Shown: positions 1 through 7,516 of the stretch, piece after piece
How the letters are laid out: each line of letters starts with the position of its first letter
How positions within the stretch are numbered: the stretch's first letter is position 1
From: CAYLYP01 sp964387795
Lineage (GTDB): Bacteria; Bacteroidota; Bacteroidia; Bacteroidales; UBA7960
DNA length: 64,000 nucleotides
Reading direction: 5' to 3'
Assembly (NCBI GenBank): GCA_964387795.1
Contig: CAYLYP010000004.1
Coordinates: 36,507-100,506 of the forward strand
Translations under genes and position numbers: made by a program
Notes under the pieces: generated by a model
The model's database searches: none
Seen by the model: the letters and a program-made list of their open reading frames with translations, nothing else
What the model was told of the DNA's origin: nothing

Positions 1-681
1 GAGTTTCACAATCCTATTGAATATATTTACCTTACTGCATCGGGTGGTCCTTTCAGGGGCAGGGACAAGGCTTTTCTGGCCTCGGTGAAGAAGGAACAGG
101 CTTTAAAGCACCCTAACTGGTGTATGGGCAATAAGATAACAATTGACTCTGCTTCATTAATGAATAAAGGCTTAGAGGTGATTGAAGCACGTTGGTTGTT
201 TGGTGTTAAACCCGAACAAATACGGGTAATCGTTCATCCGCAATCAATTGTTCATTCGCTGGTACAATTTGAAGATGGTTCGATGAAAGCCCAGATGGGT
301 CTTCCGGATATGAAACTGCCCATTCAATATGCGCTGGCATATCCCCGGAGAATTGTTTCGGGCTTTGAGCGCTTTAAGTTTTCAGATTATCCAACACTAA
401 GTTTTGAAGCACCAGATACCAATACCTTTCCCAATCTTGGCCTTGCCTATATGGCGCTTGAGAAAGGGGGGACAATGCCTTGTGTATTAAATGCGGCCAA
501 CGAAATAGCAGTTGAATCATTTTTAAAAGACCATATTGGTTTTCTCCAAATGTCGGAAGTGATTGAACAATGCCTTGGCAAATGTAGTTTTATTGCCAGA
601 CCTTCGCTTGACGATTTATATCGTTCGGATGAAGAGGCAAGGCAATATGCAAGAGAAATAATTAAAAAACAAATCAAATAA
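1..681 (+). CDS. dxr: 1-deoxy-D-xylulose 5-phosphate reductoisomerase, 3' part
   Basis: The reading frame is open from the first base of the window, so the 5' end lies outside; 226 codons are present. Dxr converts DXP to MEP with NADPH, the second step of the non-mevalonate isoprenoid pathway in the cytoplasm. The visible part holds the catalytic and C-terminal domains: TASGGPFR, KITIDSASLMNKG followed by LEVIEARWLF, VHPQSIVHS, GLPDMKLPIQYAL and LNAANEIAVE are all family hallmarks. A first in-frame ATG occurs only at 115-120 codons into a normal protein, so the window edge, not an internal start, defines the left limit. rseP follows after 15 bases, a gene order common in Bacteroidota. Identification is firm. 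Confidence 0.96.
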   Translation, partial: EFHNPIEYIYLTASGGPFRGRDKAFLASVKKEQALKHPNWCMGNKITIDSASLMNKGLEVIEARWLFGVKPEQIRVIVHPQSIVHSLVQFEDGSMKAQMGLPDMKLPIQYALAYPRRIVSGFERFKFSDYPTLSFEAPDTNTFPNLGLAYMALEKGGTMPCVLNAANEIAVESFLKDHIGFLQMSEVIEQCLGKCSFIARPSLDDLYRSDEEARQYAREIIKKQIK

Positions 682-696
682 TTTTAAGACAGCACG

Positions 697-2019
697 ATGG
701 AAATATTAATCAAAACGCTTCAGTTTTTACTGAGCCTTTCCATTTTAGTTTTTGTTCATGAGTGTGGCCACTTTGTGGCGGCACGTCTTTTTAAAACCAG
801 GGTAGAGAAGTTTTATCTTTTTTTCAATCCATGGTTTTCACTTTTTAAATTTAAAAGGGGTGACACAGAATATGGTGTTGGCTGGCTACCATTGGGTGGT
901 TATGTAAAGATATCCGGCATGATAGATGAGTCGATGGATAAGGAACAGATGCAACAGGAACCCCAGCCCTGGGAGTTTCGTAGTAAACCAGCATGGCAAA
1001 GGCTCATAATCATGATAGGAGGGGTGTCGGTCAACCTGATATTTGCAGTGTTTATTTATATTTTCATGCTGTTTTTGCTGGGCGAATCTTATCTTCCTGC
1101 AAAGAATGTAAAATATGGGATTGTAGCCGACTCATTGGCTGTTGATATGGGGTTAAGGACAGGCGATAAAATCATTAAACTTGATGGTTCGGAAGTGGAT
1201 GATTTTATGGATATTACAAAAGATATTATCCTTAAAGACGTAAAAACAATCACTGTTGAACGTGACAGTTCAATCATTGATGTTAAAGTGCCTGATGGTT
1301 ATATTGGCAAGATGCTGAGCAATCAGAAAGGGAAATTCATCGGAGTAAGATATCCTTTTATTGTTCAGGGTTTTCTTGATGAAAGCATTGCACAAAAGGC
1401 AGGCATCACCGATGGGGACCATATTGTTGGGATAGATACGATAGAGACCTGGTCATTTGACGAGTTCAGGATGAAGATAAGCGACTTTGCCGGGGATTCT
1501 GCCACAATATGGGTTGTCAGGGCAGGGCAAAGATTAGGTTTTGATTTGCTGATCCCTGAAAATGCAACGCTGGGCGTTTATGTAAAACCATTGAATGAGC
1601 TGCTGGAATTTGGAAAACATGAATACTCGTTCCTTCAGGCAATACCTGCCGGTTTTGTAAAAACTTATGAAACGACTGTTGATTACCTTAAACAGTTAAA
1701 ACTCTTGTTCCGCAAAGAGGTAAAAGCAACTGAAAGCCTTGGTGGTTTTATTTCCATCGGTAAGATATTCTCATCTACCTGGGATTGGGTACATTTTTGG
1801 TCAATTACTGCCTTTCTCTCAATCATATTGGCTGTTATGAACCTTTTACCAATTCCAGCCCTTGATGGAGGCCATGTAATGTTTTTGATGTATGAAATCA
1901 TCACAGGCCGCAAGCCTTCGGATAAGTTTTTGGAATATGCCCAAATGGTTGGGATGATACTATTGCTTGCCTTGCTTGTATTTGCCAATGGGAATGATAT
2001 TATCCGCCTGTTCAAATAG
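697..2019 (+). CDS. rseP: RseP-like site-2 intramembrane zinc protease
   Basis: A 440-residue M50B membrane metalloprotease of the inner membrane that cleaves transmembrane anti-sigma factors or similar substrates. The zinc motif HECGH is at residues 21-25 inside the first membrane helix, and the second catalytic motif NLLPIPALDGGH lies near residues 380-391 in a C-terminal helix. Between them are two PDZ-like segments (about 120-210 and 215-295, each with a GLRTGDKI or AGITDGDHI type loop). Length fits the family. It sits 15 bases after dxr, so the two are likely co-transcribed, and a strong terminator follows the stop. The substrate cannot be told from the window; no anti-sigma gene is nearby. 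Confidence 0.93.
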   Translation: MEILIKTLQFLLSLSILVFVHECGHFVAARLFKTRVEKFYLFFNPWFSLFKFKRGDTEYGVGWLPLGGYVKISGMIDESMDKEQMQQEPQPWEFRSKPAWQRLIIMIGGVSVNLIFAVFIYIFMLFLLGESYLPAKNVKYGIVADSLAVDMGLRTGDKIIKLDGSEVDDFMDITKDIILKDVKTITVERDSSIIDVKVPDGYIGKMLSNQKGKFIGVRYPFIVQGFLDESIAQKAGITDGDHIVGIDTIETWSFDEFRMKISDFAGDSATIWVVRAGQRLGFDLLIPENATLGVYVKPLNELLEFGKHEYSFLQAIPAGFVKTYETTVDYLKQLKLLFRKEVKATESLGGFISIGKIFSSTWDWVHFWSITAFLSIILAVMNLLPIPALDGGHVMFLMYEIITGRKPSDKFLEYAQMVGMILLLALLVFANGNDIIRLFK

Positions 2020-2054
2020 AATCTGCTGAAGTATTCCCAATAATAGCATTATTT

Positions 2055-2095
2055 AACAGGGACCTTACAATTAATTGTAGTGTCCCTGTTTTTTT
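2055..2095 (+). terminator. Rho-independent terminator after rseP
   Basis: Perfect 9-bp stem AACAGGGAC / GTCCCTGTT with an internal palindrome TACAATTAATTGTA, followed by seven T. It ends the dxr-rseP transcript. Confidence 0.85.
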
Positions 2096-2277
2096 ATTGG
2101 TGCCCGATAAGGATGTTTAGATTCAGGTTTGAGATTTGACTGGTATCTTATTAATTCGATTGAAGAGATTTTTGTGTTTCCTTCGGTCAATAATTTTGAT
2201 GCCTGTCAGCTCTATTTCGATTTTTATTTTTTAATAAACTTTTTGGAATTTGTCAGCTATAACAATTAGCAAAATGA

Positions 2278-3174
2278 TTATTTTTTATAATTAAACCTCA
2301 GCACCGTAGCGCTATTAGCTTGTCCTTCGTTAGAAATGAGCATATCCCCGTTTTTGAGGAAGGTGATGCCTTCGGCTTTATTGAACATCTCAGGGTCCAG
2401 TTGTTCAATATATTCAATATTGCCATTGAGGTCGAAGATGAAAAACAGATATTCGGCAGCCGATAACAGGTAGAGCTTTTTGTTGACCGGATGAATGGCT
2501 ATTGCAGAGGTTTTAAGTTTTAAACTGGCTTTCATCTCGCCGCTTTTCTTGTTTTTTTTAAGTGGAAGGTTTACATTGTTTTGAATGGCGAAATTGGTTA
2601 GCTCATCAAGATTAAAGATGAACACAGGCCTGGGCACAAGCTTTTTAGTGTAAAGGTCGAAAGCATAGATGTGCTTTTCGTCTTTGATTTCTGGTTTGGC
2701 ATTGGGTTTGCTTTTGCAGCCAATCAACAGCCTGTTGTTTTTGGAATCATAGCAAAGCCCTTCGTTGTCATTTGCCGGGATATTTGTCTGGTAGGTAATG
2801 GTGTCAGTAGTCTGGGATTTATAATCAGGGATTTCAAAAAGAACGCCATCACTTCTTAATACATAAAGGGTGTTATTTGCCAGGGTGATGCCTTCATAAT
2901 CGCCATCACCGGCAAAAGTGAACTGCTTTAATATTGAACCGCTTATCATATCAAAGATAAAGATAATACCGTTTTCATCCTGGAGGCAGGCAAAGGTATT
3001 GTCGCCCAGATAAGTTAATCCGGAAATCTCATTCAGTGTATCGGGCAGTAGCCATTTTTTGTCAGGCACCTTAAGGTCATAACCTGATTGAAAGGTTTGT
3101 TGTTCGTATTGGGCCTTACAGGCAGTAAAAGAAAAGAGCCCGATAAGGGAAATAAAACAGAATATGGTTTTCAT
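2278..3174 (-). CDS. SdiA-regulated-type beta-propeller lipoprotein
   Basis: About 298 residues from the preferred ATG; an ATG eight codons upstream (3198) is possible, but the inner start gives a clean lipoprotein signal (MKTIFCFISL, then lipobox FTAC). The body has the blade pattern of the SdiA-regulated / phytase-esterase-like propeller family: LNEISGLTYLGDN, DGDYEGITL, DNEGLCYDSKNNRLLIGCK, SAIAIHPVNKKLYLLSA, KAEGITFLKNGDMLISNE. These acidic EG/EGI turns are typical of calcium-binding propellers. Likely anchored in the periplasm or outer membrane. Substrate unknown; no partner gene is apparent. It is in the same orientation as the esterase upstream, 80-110 bases away, so co-transcription is possible. 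Confidence 0.75.
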   Translation of the reverse strand: MKTIFCFISLIGLFSFTACKAQYEQQTFQSGYDLKVPDKKWLLPDTLNEISGLTYLGDNTFACLQDENGIIFIFDMISGSILKQFTFAGDGDYEGITLANNTLYVLRSDGVLFEIPDYKSQTTDTITYQTNIPANDNEGLCYDSKNNRLLIGCKSKPNAKPEIKDEKHIYAFDLYTKKLVPRPVFIFNLDELTNFAIQNNVNLPLKKNKKSGEMKASLKLKTSAIAIHPVNKKLYLLSAAEYLFFIFDLNGNIEYIEQLDPEMFNKAEGITFLKNGDMLISNEGQANSATVLRFNYKK

Positions 3175-3282
3175 TGGTTTAGGGGATGGTTTGTTCATTG
3201 CTTTTTTGCAGATTTTTGATCATGTGAAAAGCAATATTGGTTTTAGGTTTTTTTAAAACAATAGATAAGAACGCGCTGTTTA

Positions 3283-4206
3283 TTATGAATATTGTTTTAC
3301 AAAATCAACAATCTCGTTCATGGCTTCAGTGGCTTCCTTAAACATGGGCGACAGCAAAGGATAACAGTGTATCATATCTTTACCGGCCCTGAATTTAATA
3401 TCCACTCCGGCATCTTTGGCTTTCAGGTAGAATTTTTCGCCATCTTCATAGAGTTCATCATCTACACCTGAATTAATAAATATTGGGGGCAGGCCTTTCA
3501 AATCGCCAAACAATGGGGATATCCAAGGGTGATGGACTTCGTTGTTCCCAACATAATAAGAGCTAAAAACATTCCATGAATTTAAAGGCGCGAGTGATTT
3601 TTTGTTTTTAGTTGTATATGAATCGCTGGAACAGCTTAAATCAGTCCATGGGGAGATGGCAATAGCTGCCATGGGGAGAGGTATCCCTTTGTCCCTGATT
3701 GCAATAAGGCTTGCCAGGCAGAGCCCACCACCGGCAGATTCGCCTGCAATAATGATGTCGGAAGGTTTATAGCCATTTGACAATAGCCACTGATAAATAG
3801 TAAGGGTGTCATCAATGGCTGCCGGAAAGGGATGTTCAGGTGCCAGGCGGTATTCAAAGACAAGGTTTGTGATTGATGTGTTTTTGGCAAATTTGGAAAT
3901 AAGGCCCCTGTGGTCATTACAAGAGCCAGACACATAACCACCCCCATGTGTATATAGGATGAGTTTACCTGGTTTGGCACCTGATGGTATCAGCCATTCT
4001 GCCTTTATGCCTTCTATTAGCTGGGGTTTGACTTCAATGTCCTGAGGGATTTTTGTAAACTTATTTGCCCCTTCCTCGCATTGTTCCCTGAATTTTTCAA
4101 TAGATGTATTGAAATCAAAAGTTTCTTTCCTTTTTTTGCCTTGTAATAAATGCCTGTTCCTTAATAAGAACAGGATCATTTTTGTTTTAAAAGTTGTCAT
4201 ATCCAA
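3283..4206 (-). CDS. Alpha/beta hydrolase, hormone-sensitive-lipase family esterase
   Basis: A 307-residue cytoplasmic carboxylesterase (bacterial family IV). The oxyanion-hole motif HGGGY is at residues 87-91, the nucleophile elbow GESAG at 155-159 (Ser157), and the likely acid and base are Asp250 (GVDDELYEDGE) and His280 (DMIHCYPLL). The YRLAPEHPFPAA segment after the first motif is diagnostic of the family. No signal peptide, so short-chain esters or small acyl metabolites are likely substrates, though none can be named. ATG codons at residues 1 and 3 are both possible. A TAnnTTTG element lies about 60 bases upstream. Confidence 0.9.
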   Translation of the reverse strand: MDMTTFKTKMILFLLRNRHLLQGKKRKETFDFNTSIEKFREQCEEGANKFTKIPQDIEVKPQLIEGIKAEWLIPSGAKPGKLILYTHGGGYVSGSCNDHRGLISKFAKNTSITNLVFEYRLAPEHPFPAAIDDTLTIYQWLLSNGYKPSDIIIAGESAGGGLCLASLIAIRDKGIPLPMAAIAISPWTDLSCSSDSYTTKNKKSLAPLNSWNVFSSYYVGNNEVHHPWISPLFGDLKGLPPIFINSGVDDELYEDGEKFYLKAKDAGVDIKFRAGKDMIHCYPLLSPMFKEATEAMNEIVDFVKQYS

Positions 4207-4517
4207 TCTGGCTTAATAAGATCAATTCATTTGATTAATCGGGATTAAATGCATTTTGTTAGCGCACAAAAGTAAAAAAAAAGCGTATTATCGAAATAAT
4301 AATTATCAAAAAATACTTATTACACATTTTTAAAGATGAACCGGATATGTTTGCAGTATAAACATAAACACCCAATTAATAACTAAAAATAAACATCTGA
4401 CTGTTCAAAAACAAAACAGTTGTTTATTGTATTTAAGGTATTAATAAAACAGTGAGGACAGGGAAGGAGAAACAAAAAGGGTGTTTTAATTGAAATAAAA
4501 AGTCAAAGCATTTCTGA
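4207..4517. other. Intergenic region between esterase and GNAT genes
   Basis: 311 AT-rich bases between two minus-strand genes. A candidate promoter element for the esterase is at 4267-4274. No terminator hairpin, repeat or ORF of note was seen. Confidence 0.5.
4267..4274 (-). promoter_or_regulatory. Candidate -7 element for the esterase gene
   Basis: On the minus strand the sequence is TACTTTTG, an exact match to the Bacteroidota -7 consensus TAnnTTTG, about 60 bases upstream of the ATG. No convincing -33 TTTG lies at the usual spacing, so this is tentative. Confidence 0.35.
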
Positions 4518-4988
4518 TTACCCCAGTTCTTTTTGCATAGGCAAATATTTAATGCCATTTTCTATTTGTATTGGGGCTGTTTCCTGAAACCCTAATTTTT
4601 TATAGATAGGGATAGAGAAGGGAGAGGCATGGACAAAAACCTTTTTAAGTGTTGGGTTTCGTTGGACACAGTCTTTTAAAGCTTCATTGAACAAGCGTTT
4701 GGCAATGCCTTGTCTTTGATACTCCTTGTCAACAAAGAGCAGGGATACTGTATTGTTGTTCCTGATTTCAATCACCCCAACCATTTCAGGGCCGCTTAAT
4801 GCAACAAGTATGTTTCTTTGGCCTTTTTGTCTCTCAGCAATCTTTAAAGGATCAATCCAATCATAAAAAAACTGGTTGCCTTCTGTTGAATAATCAGGAG
4901 AAACAAACTCATCATAAACTTGTTTTATCAATCTTGAAATCTGCTTTTCCTGCCCGTTTTGAAATTTTTCAATCCTCACTGCATTCAT
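4518..4988 (-). CDS. GNAT-family N-acetyltransferase
   Basis: A 156-residue single-domain acetyltransferase of the GNAT fold, transferring an acetyl group from acetyl-CoA to an amine. The acetyl-CoA binding loop is seen in VSLLFVDKEYQRQGIAKRLF (the Q-R-Q-G-I-A signature, motif A), preceded by a beta strand with VGVIEIRNNN and followed by VFVHASPFSIPIYKKLGF (motif B, with the typical YKKLGF). Substrate cannot be deduced. It is flanked by long non-coding stretches on both sides and appears to be a single-gene unit. Confidence 0.88.
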   Translation of the reverse strand: MNAVRIEKFQNGQEKQISRLIKQVYDEFVSPDYSTEGNQFFYDWIDPLKIAERQKGQRNILVALSGPEMVGVIEIRNNNTVSLLFVDKEYQRQGIAKRLFNEALKDCVQRNPTLKKVFVHASPFSIPIYKKLGFQETAPIQIENGIKYLPMQKELG

Positions 4989-5417
4989 GGTGTAGCCTTT
5001 TTTTCAAATTTGTTATTAAAGCCCCTGCCTGATATGACGTATTAACTCCTGGTGTTTTTTCTGCAATTATCATAAAGATGCAGACTTTCATTTTAAATTA
5101 GGAGTTTATAAAGATAAAAAAAAAATTACAAATCTGAAAGGCTTCTTATAATTATAATGAATGCAACAGCTATATTGACATTTTTCCGGGCGTTTTGTTT
5201 TTACATTCAAAACGGATATTGATATTAATGGAATGATTGTCGTTAAAATGCATTTCGGTCTTATATCTCTTTTGAATGAGATACAGTATGTTTACATTTA
5301 TTGGTTTTTGTAGCCTCTTCATGCATGTCAGGGGGGGATATTAAAAAACAACAGCCCAATTCAACGAATTGGGCTGTTAGGCAATGTTATGTTTGTGCTA
5401 ATTTTCAGTGAACAGGA
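4989..5417. other. Intergenic region with minus-strand terminator
   Basis: 429 AT-rich bases between GNAT and zinc-peptidase genes, both on the minus strand. The only clear structure is the hairpin at 5343-5378. The rest shows no ORF or repeat that I can support. Confidence 0.5.
5343..5378 (-). terminator. Terminator after the zinc peptidase gene
   Basis: Perfect 13-bp inverted repeat AACAGCCCAATTC / GAATTGGGCTGTT with a 3-base loop. On the minus strand it is followed shortly by six T, about 40 bases after the stop of the YpfJ-like gene. Confidence 0.85.
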
Positions 5418-6266
5418 TTAAAGAGACCTGGCCTTAAAGGTATCACCCTGATCGAAATCACCGGTTTTGAAGCCTTTAGAGAACCATCGGAGCCTTTGGT
5501 CAGATGTTCCATGCGTGAAATCATCCGGGACAACATAACCCTGTGATTTCATCTGTATCCTGTCATCGCCTACAGAGGCAGCGGCGTTCAGGGCTTCTTC
5601 AACATCCCCTTCTTCAAGGATATTTTTCATTTTTTGTGCGTGGTGAGCCCACACCCCTGAAAGAAAGTCTGCCTGTAGTTCAAGCCTTACAGATGCTTCG
5701 TTATATTCTTCCTGACTTGATTGTTGTCTGATGCGCTGCATCTCATCAAGGGTTCCAAGTTGGTTCTGGACATGATGGCCAACTTCATGTGCGATAATAT
5801 ATGCAATGGCAAAGTCGCCCTGGGCGTTGAGTTTGTTTTGTAGCTGGACCAAAAAATCCAGGTCAATATATACTTTTTCGTCAGCAGGGCAATAGAATGG
5901 CCCTGTGGCAGCAGATGAATAACCACAGGCAGATTGTACAGATTGGCTGAACAGCACCAGTGTTGGTTCACGATATGTACGTCCCATCTGTTTGAACAGC
6001 TTGTTCCAGACATCTTCGGTATCCTTTAATACAACAGAAACAAATTCGGCAAGTTCATTGTTTTGTTCTGTTGCTTCGGGTGAAGAAGCATAGTTTTGCG
6101 TTTCAGTGGTTTGCATGTTGTTGAGCAGTTCCATTGGATTGCCCCCCAAGATCCAAACAATGATTACAACGATAAGGGTGCCAATGGTGCCCCCAGCAAT
6201 TTTCTTTCCGCCTATTCCTCGGCGGTCTTCTACATTAGAACTTCTTTCGCGACCTTTCCAACGCAT
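5418..6266 (-). CDS. YpfJ-type neutral zinc metallopeptidase
   Basis: A 282-residue membrane-anchored protein of the putative neutral zinc metallopeptidase family (YpfJ/PF04228). The N terminus MRWKGRERSSNVEDRRG is the typical conserved basic start, followed by one membrane helix at about 24-41 (GTIGTLIVVIIVWILGG). The zinc motif HEVGHH is at residues 160-165 and LELQADFLSGVWAHH downstream provides the probable third ligand Glu. CGYSSAATGPFYCPAD carries two conserved cysteines, and the C-terminal GTSDQRLRWFSKGF is also typical. The catalytic domain is probably periplasmic. Physiological substrate is not known for the family. A strong terminator follows. Confidence 0.92.
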   Translation of the reverse strand: MRWKGRERSSNVEDRRGIGGKKIAGGTIGTLIVVIIVWILGGNPMELLNNMQTTETQNYASSPEATEQNNELAEFVSVVLKDTEDVWNKLFKQMGRTYREPTLVLFSQSVQSACGYSSAATGPFYCPADEKVYIDLDFLVQLQNKLNAQGDFAIAYIIAHEVGHHVQNQLGTLDEMQRIRQQSSQEEYNEASVRLELQADFLSGVWAHHAQKMKNILEEGDVEEALNAAASVGDDRIQMKSQGYVVPDDFTHGTSDQRLRWFSKGFKTGDFDQGDTFKARSL

Positions 6267-6424
6267 GATAATTGAGTTTTAGTATTTAACATTACAGGTG
6301 GTTTATTCCTAAAGCCGGATAAAACAATAGATTTTAAAAAAACCAACAAGCTATTCAGACAATAAATATATAGATTTTGTTTTAAATAAATGTTGTTTTA
6401 ATGAAAAAACTAGATTGGATTTAC

Positions 6425-6782
6425 GATTTACGAATTACGAGTGACGATTTTTGATTTACGAATTACGAGTGACGATTACAAATACAGATTTACGATGTAA
6501 CAATTTGCGATTTAGTGATTTGCGATTAAAGATTGACGAATACACGAATATACAGAGATGCCAAATTGTGTTCATTGGATTATTCAGATTGTTGAATAAA
6601 TGGATGATGATACCATGGGTAGATACATGGTTTGCAGAAGAGACAGGGCATGCAGAAGAGACAGGGCATGCAGAAGAGACAGGGCATGCCCTGTCACTAC
6701 ATTAGACATTCACCACCCAACCGATTTATTAAAACCGAAAATTTGTATTTCAATTCGTAATTCGTAAATCGTACATCGTAAA
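6425..6782. repeat. Composite repeat with inverted ends and an 18-bp tandem core
   Basis: The 25-mer that starts GATTTACGAATTACGA occurs directly repeated at 6425-6449 and 6453-6477. Its 16-base core recurs inverted at 6755-6770, and the right end touches the stop codon of the MBL-fold gene. Shorter degenerate GATTTGCGATT-like units continue to about 6540. Between the arms are three exact copies of an 18-mer (6634-6687). The overall layout resembles a non-autonomous dispersed element, but no transposase or target-site duplication was identified. The small ORF that spans it is translated repeat and is not annotated as a gene. Confidence 0.7.
6634..6695. repeat. Three 18-bp tandem repeats ending in a palindrome
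   Basis: GCAGAAGAGACAGGGCAT is repeated exactly at 6634-6651, 6652-6669 and 6670-6687. The last copy runs into GCCCTGTC, forming the perfect 18-base palindrome GACAGGGCATGCCCTGTC at 6678-6695. Confidence 0.9.
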
Positions 6783-7487
6783 TTATAAAATGTTCTTTTC
6801 AGCTACTTTTCTTTTTATAGAAGCGCCATGGGAGGGGAGGAAAAGATTGCAATTTGTTTGAAGGAGGCGATCCCAGCTTTTTACCATAAGGCTATTGTCA
6901 TCGGCAAAGGGGGGCATGATTGAATTTCTAAAGACACCAAACATAGTATCTCCAACAATGGCAATTTCATCATCAATGATGATGCTTACCGAGCCTTTTG
7001 TGTGGCCGGGGGTATGTATTATTTTTGCATTTAAGCCATAATCCTTAAGGTCATAAAAATCTTCAACAAGAATGTCCGGGATGCAAGGCCTGCATCTTAC
7101 AACATGGCTGACGTTACTGTTTAATATCTTTACAATAAACTTTGAGAACAGCATAGTCCCTTTAAGCATCACAAAATCACCATTTTTCAGATTAGATGCT
7201 TCGGACTTATGAATGATTACTTTGGCCTGGTAGTTTTCTTTAATAAGAGCTGCATTGTCGGCATGATCGAAATGAGAGTGGGTTAGTATCAGGCAATCCA
7301 ATTTGTTGATATGTAGTTTTTTGAGCCTGTTATTGAGTTTGTTCCAGTATCGCCTGGGACTTGTATCTATAAGAATATTAGAATTCCCCTTTCGGATTAG
7401 GAACACATTGCTCCTTCCTGATATCAATCGGGTAATAGTTGTTTGGGCATTTGTTTCCCAGGTCTTAAAATTACAGTGTGTTGTCAT
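6783..7487 (-). CDS. MBL-fold metallo-hydrolase
   Basis: A 234-residue glyoxalase II-like metallo-beta-lactamase-fold hydrolase without signal peptide. The dinuclear metal motif THSHFDHAD places His70, His72, Asp74 and His75, followed by HTPGHTKGS (third histidine), VGDTMFG (bridging Asp) and LPSHGAS (last His). The set is complete, so the enzyme should be active; the substrate, such as a thioester or lactone, cannot be inferred. It starts 29 bases after the ankyrin gene and probably forms an operon with it. It is not related to the true B1 beta-lactamase at 44.8 kb beyond the fold. Its stop codon abuts the composite repeat. Confidence 0.9.
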   Translation of the reverse strand: MTTHCNFKTWETNAQTTITRLISGRSNVFLIRKGNSNILIDTSPRRYWNKLNNRLKKLHINKLDCLILTHSHFDHADNAALIKENYQAKVIIHKSEASNLKNGDFVMLKGTMLFSKFIVKILNSNVSHVVRCRPCIPDILVEDFYDLKDYGLNAKIIHTPGHTKGSVSIIIDDEIAIVGDTMFGVFRNSIMPPFADDNSLMVKSWDRLLQTNCNLFLPSHGASIKRKVAEKNIL

Positions 7488-7516
7488 GGGCGCAGGTTTT
7501 TACAGGATACTGGCAT

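Noticed and set aside
6634..6687. CRISPR-like tandem repeat
   Set aside because: The 18-bp copies are directly adjacent with no spacers, and no cas genes are present.
6451..6705. Small ORF of 84 codons
   Set aside because: It is the translated tandem repeats (EETGHA three times) with no gene-like character.
6783..7487. Second beta-lactamase
   Set aside because: The MBL fold is glyoxalase II-like, with HxHxDH and no B1 cysteine ligand or signal peptide.
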